Shown piece by piece: positions 63,701 through 64,000 of a stretch of DNA of 64,000 bases. The first letter of the stretch is position 1. Every line of letters starts with the position of its first letter. This stretch comes from Aristolochia californica (Eukaryota > Streptophyta > Magnoliopsida > Piperales > Aristolochiaceae). Under the pieces are notes generated by a model. The model saw only the letters and a list, made by a program, of their open reading frames with translations. It made no database searches and had not been told where the DNA came from. The DNA lies in assembly GCA_029961685.1 (NCBI GenBank), contig JARWKL010000007.1:15881013-15945012 (forward strand), read 5' to 3'. A program made the position numbers and the translations under genes.

Positions 63701-64000
63701 CTTCAAATCCATAAGTCATTTCTTAAAAAAATATAGCCCGTTATGCATGACAAATCACTTCATAATCACCTATGATTGTTAGCTCAACTTTTTGAATACG
63801 GGCAAAATAATGGCTTGTTTGACTCGGGCAAATATCCCACCGCACGTTCACTTGAGAATTTAATGAGTGTTTGTCATTCTCTTTGAAAGCTTTGGATCCA
63901 TAGGTCATTTGAATCTTTAACATGTTTCAAGCATGCATATCCATTTTTAAAACATGTGTAGAAAAAATCTTCTTCATGTAAAATTCCAAGCTTAATAGGG
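63701..64000 (+). repeat. Monomer 96, hybrid B head / A tail, cut by window end
   Basis: B head to 'ggcttgtttgac', A by 'caagcatgc' and 'cttaataggg' (63831-63927). The array continues past the window. Confidence 0.88.

Larger units (their letters stand above)
1..64000 (+). repeat. Satellite array, ~674-bp monomers in a three-type ~2.02-kb higher-order repeat
   Basis: The conserved monomer end 'tttttaactgagtgttga' recurs about every 674 bp from first to last base, always on the same strand. Monomer starts below are the base after this block. Three sequence classes (A, B, C) alternate with a period of about 2,020 bp. Class markers by approximate offset: 1-10, 'attgcaatcc' (A, C) or 'cttcaaatcc' (B); 120-140, 'gacttgttagac' (A), 'ggcttgtttgac' (B), 'ggcatgtttgac' (C); 225-235, 'caagcatgc', 'tctggcatgc', 'caaacatgc'; 285-300, 'cttaatagggttgg', 'gatattagttttgg', 'gctattagggttaaac'; 345-370, 'gaatagatatt', 'gaataaattttcttc', 'gttgggtgaataaa'; 640-655, G-rich end (A), 'aatgggttgcgg' (B), 'attggtggcag' (C). 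Composition is strongly AT-rich. No unique DNA interrupts the array. The family is not recognised. Confidence 0.97.

Noticed and set aside
1..64000. CRISPR array or iteron-type origin
   Set aside because: There are no short identical repeats with unique spacers, no cas or rep genes, and the repeat unit is about 674 bp with no non-repeat spacers.
1..64000. Tandem LTR-retrotransposon or transposon fragments
   Set aside because: I found no gag-pol or transposase coding similarity, no clear primer-binding site and no target duplications. An old origin of the monomer from a retroelement untranslated region cannot be excluded.

Overview
The whole 64-kb window is one uninterrupted satellite-DNA array. 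I see no protein-coding gene, RNA gene, transposon, CRISPR array or unique sequence in it. About 96 head-to-tail copies, all in the same orientation, of an AT-rich monomer of about 674 bp (intact copies 667-677 bp) run from the first base to the last, so neither array edge is in view. This organisation is that of eukaryotic heterochromatin (centromeric, pericentromeric, subtelomeric or knob-like). A large-genome plant or animal is likely, but nothing identifies the lineage, and I do not recognise the satellite family.

The monomers fall into three types, A, B and C, normally ordered A-B-C, which gives a higher-order repeat (HOR) of about 2.02 kb. Type A is marked by 'gacttgttagac', 'cttaatagggttgg', 'gaatagatatt' and a G-rich end (cgggaaacgggggaggcggg). 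Type B starts 'cttcaaatcc' rather than 'attgcaatcc' and is marked by 'ggcttgtttgac', 'tctggcatgc', 'gatattagttttgg', 'cacatatgtag' and 'aaaaatgggttgcgg'. Type C is marked by 'attaattatgtcag', 'ggcatgtttgac', 'caaacatgc', 'gtgtggacgaaatc', 'gctattagggttaaac', 'gtgttgggtgaataaa' and 'aaaaattggtggcag'.

Layout: 0-13.7 kb is mostly regular A-B-C, with one illegitimate B|C junction near 7.94 kb and an A-C step near 10.98 kb. 13.7-31.9 kb is rich in hybrids and holds a multi-monomer duplication (about 13.97-18.40 kb resembles about 24.07-29.84 kb) with an extra dimer amplification inside the second copy. 31.9-38 kb is fairly regular. Near 38.25-38.29 kb there is a compound rearrangement. 39.5-45 kb is again hybrid-rich. 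45-58 kb is largely regular A-B-C with several microdeletions. 58-64 kb contains a very recent-looking 2.02-kb HOR duplication.

The most informative feature is the pattern of exchange. At least 24 hybrid monomers switch type, and almost every switch keeps the position within the monomer, so an A tail is followed by a B head, a B tail by a C head, and a C tail by an A head. This points to homologous unequal crossover or conversion between misaligned monomer types, with few end-joining events. C-to-T or G-to-A differences recur at the few CpG sites, consistent with cytosine methylation. All open reading frames (117 aa at most) are recurring reading frames of the repeat and I do not annotate them as genes.
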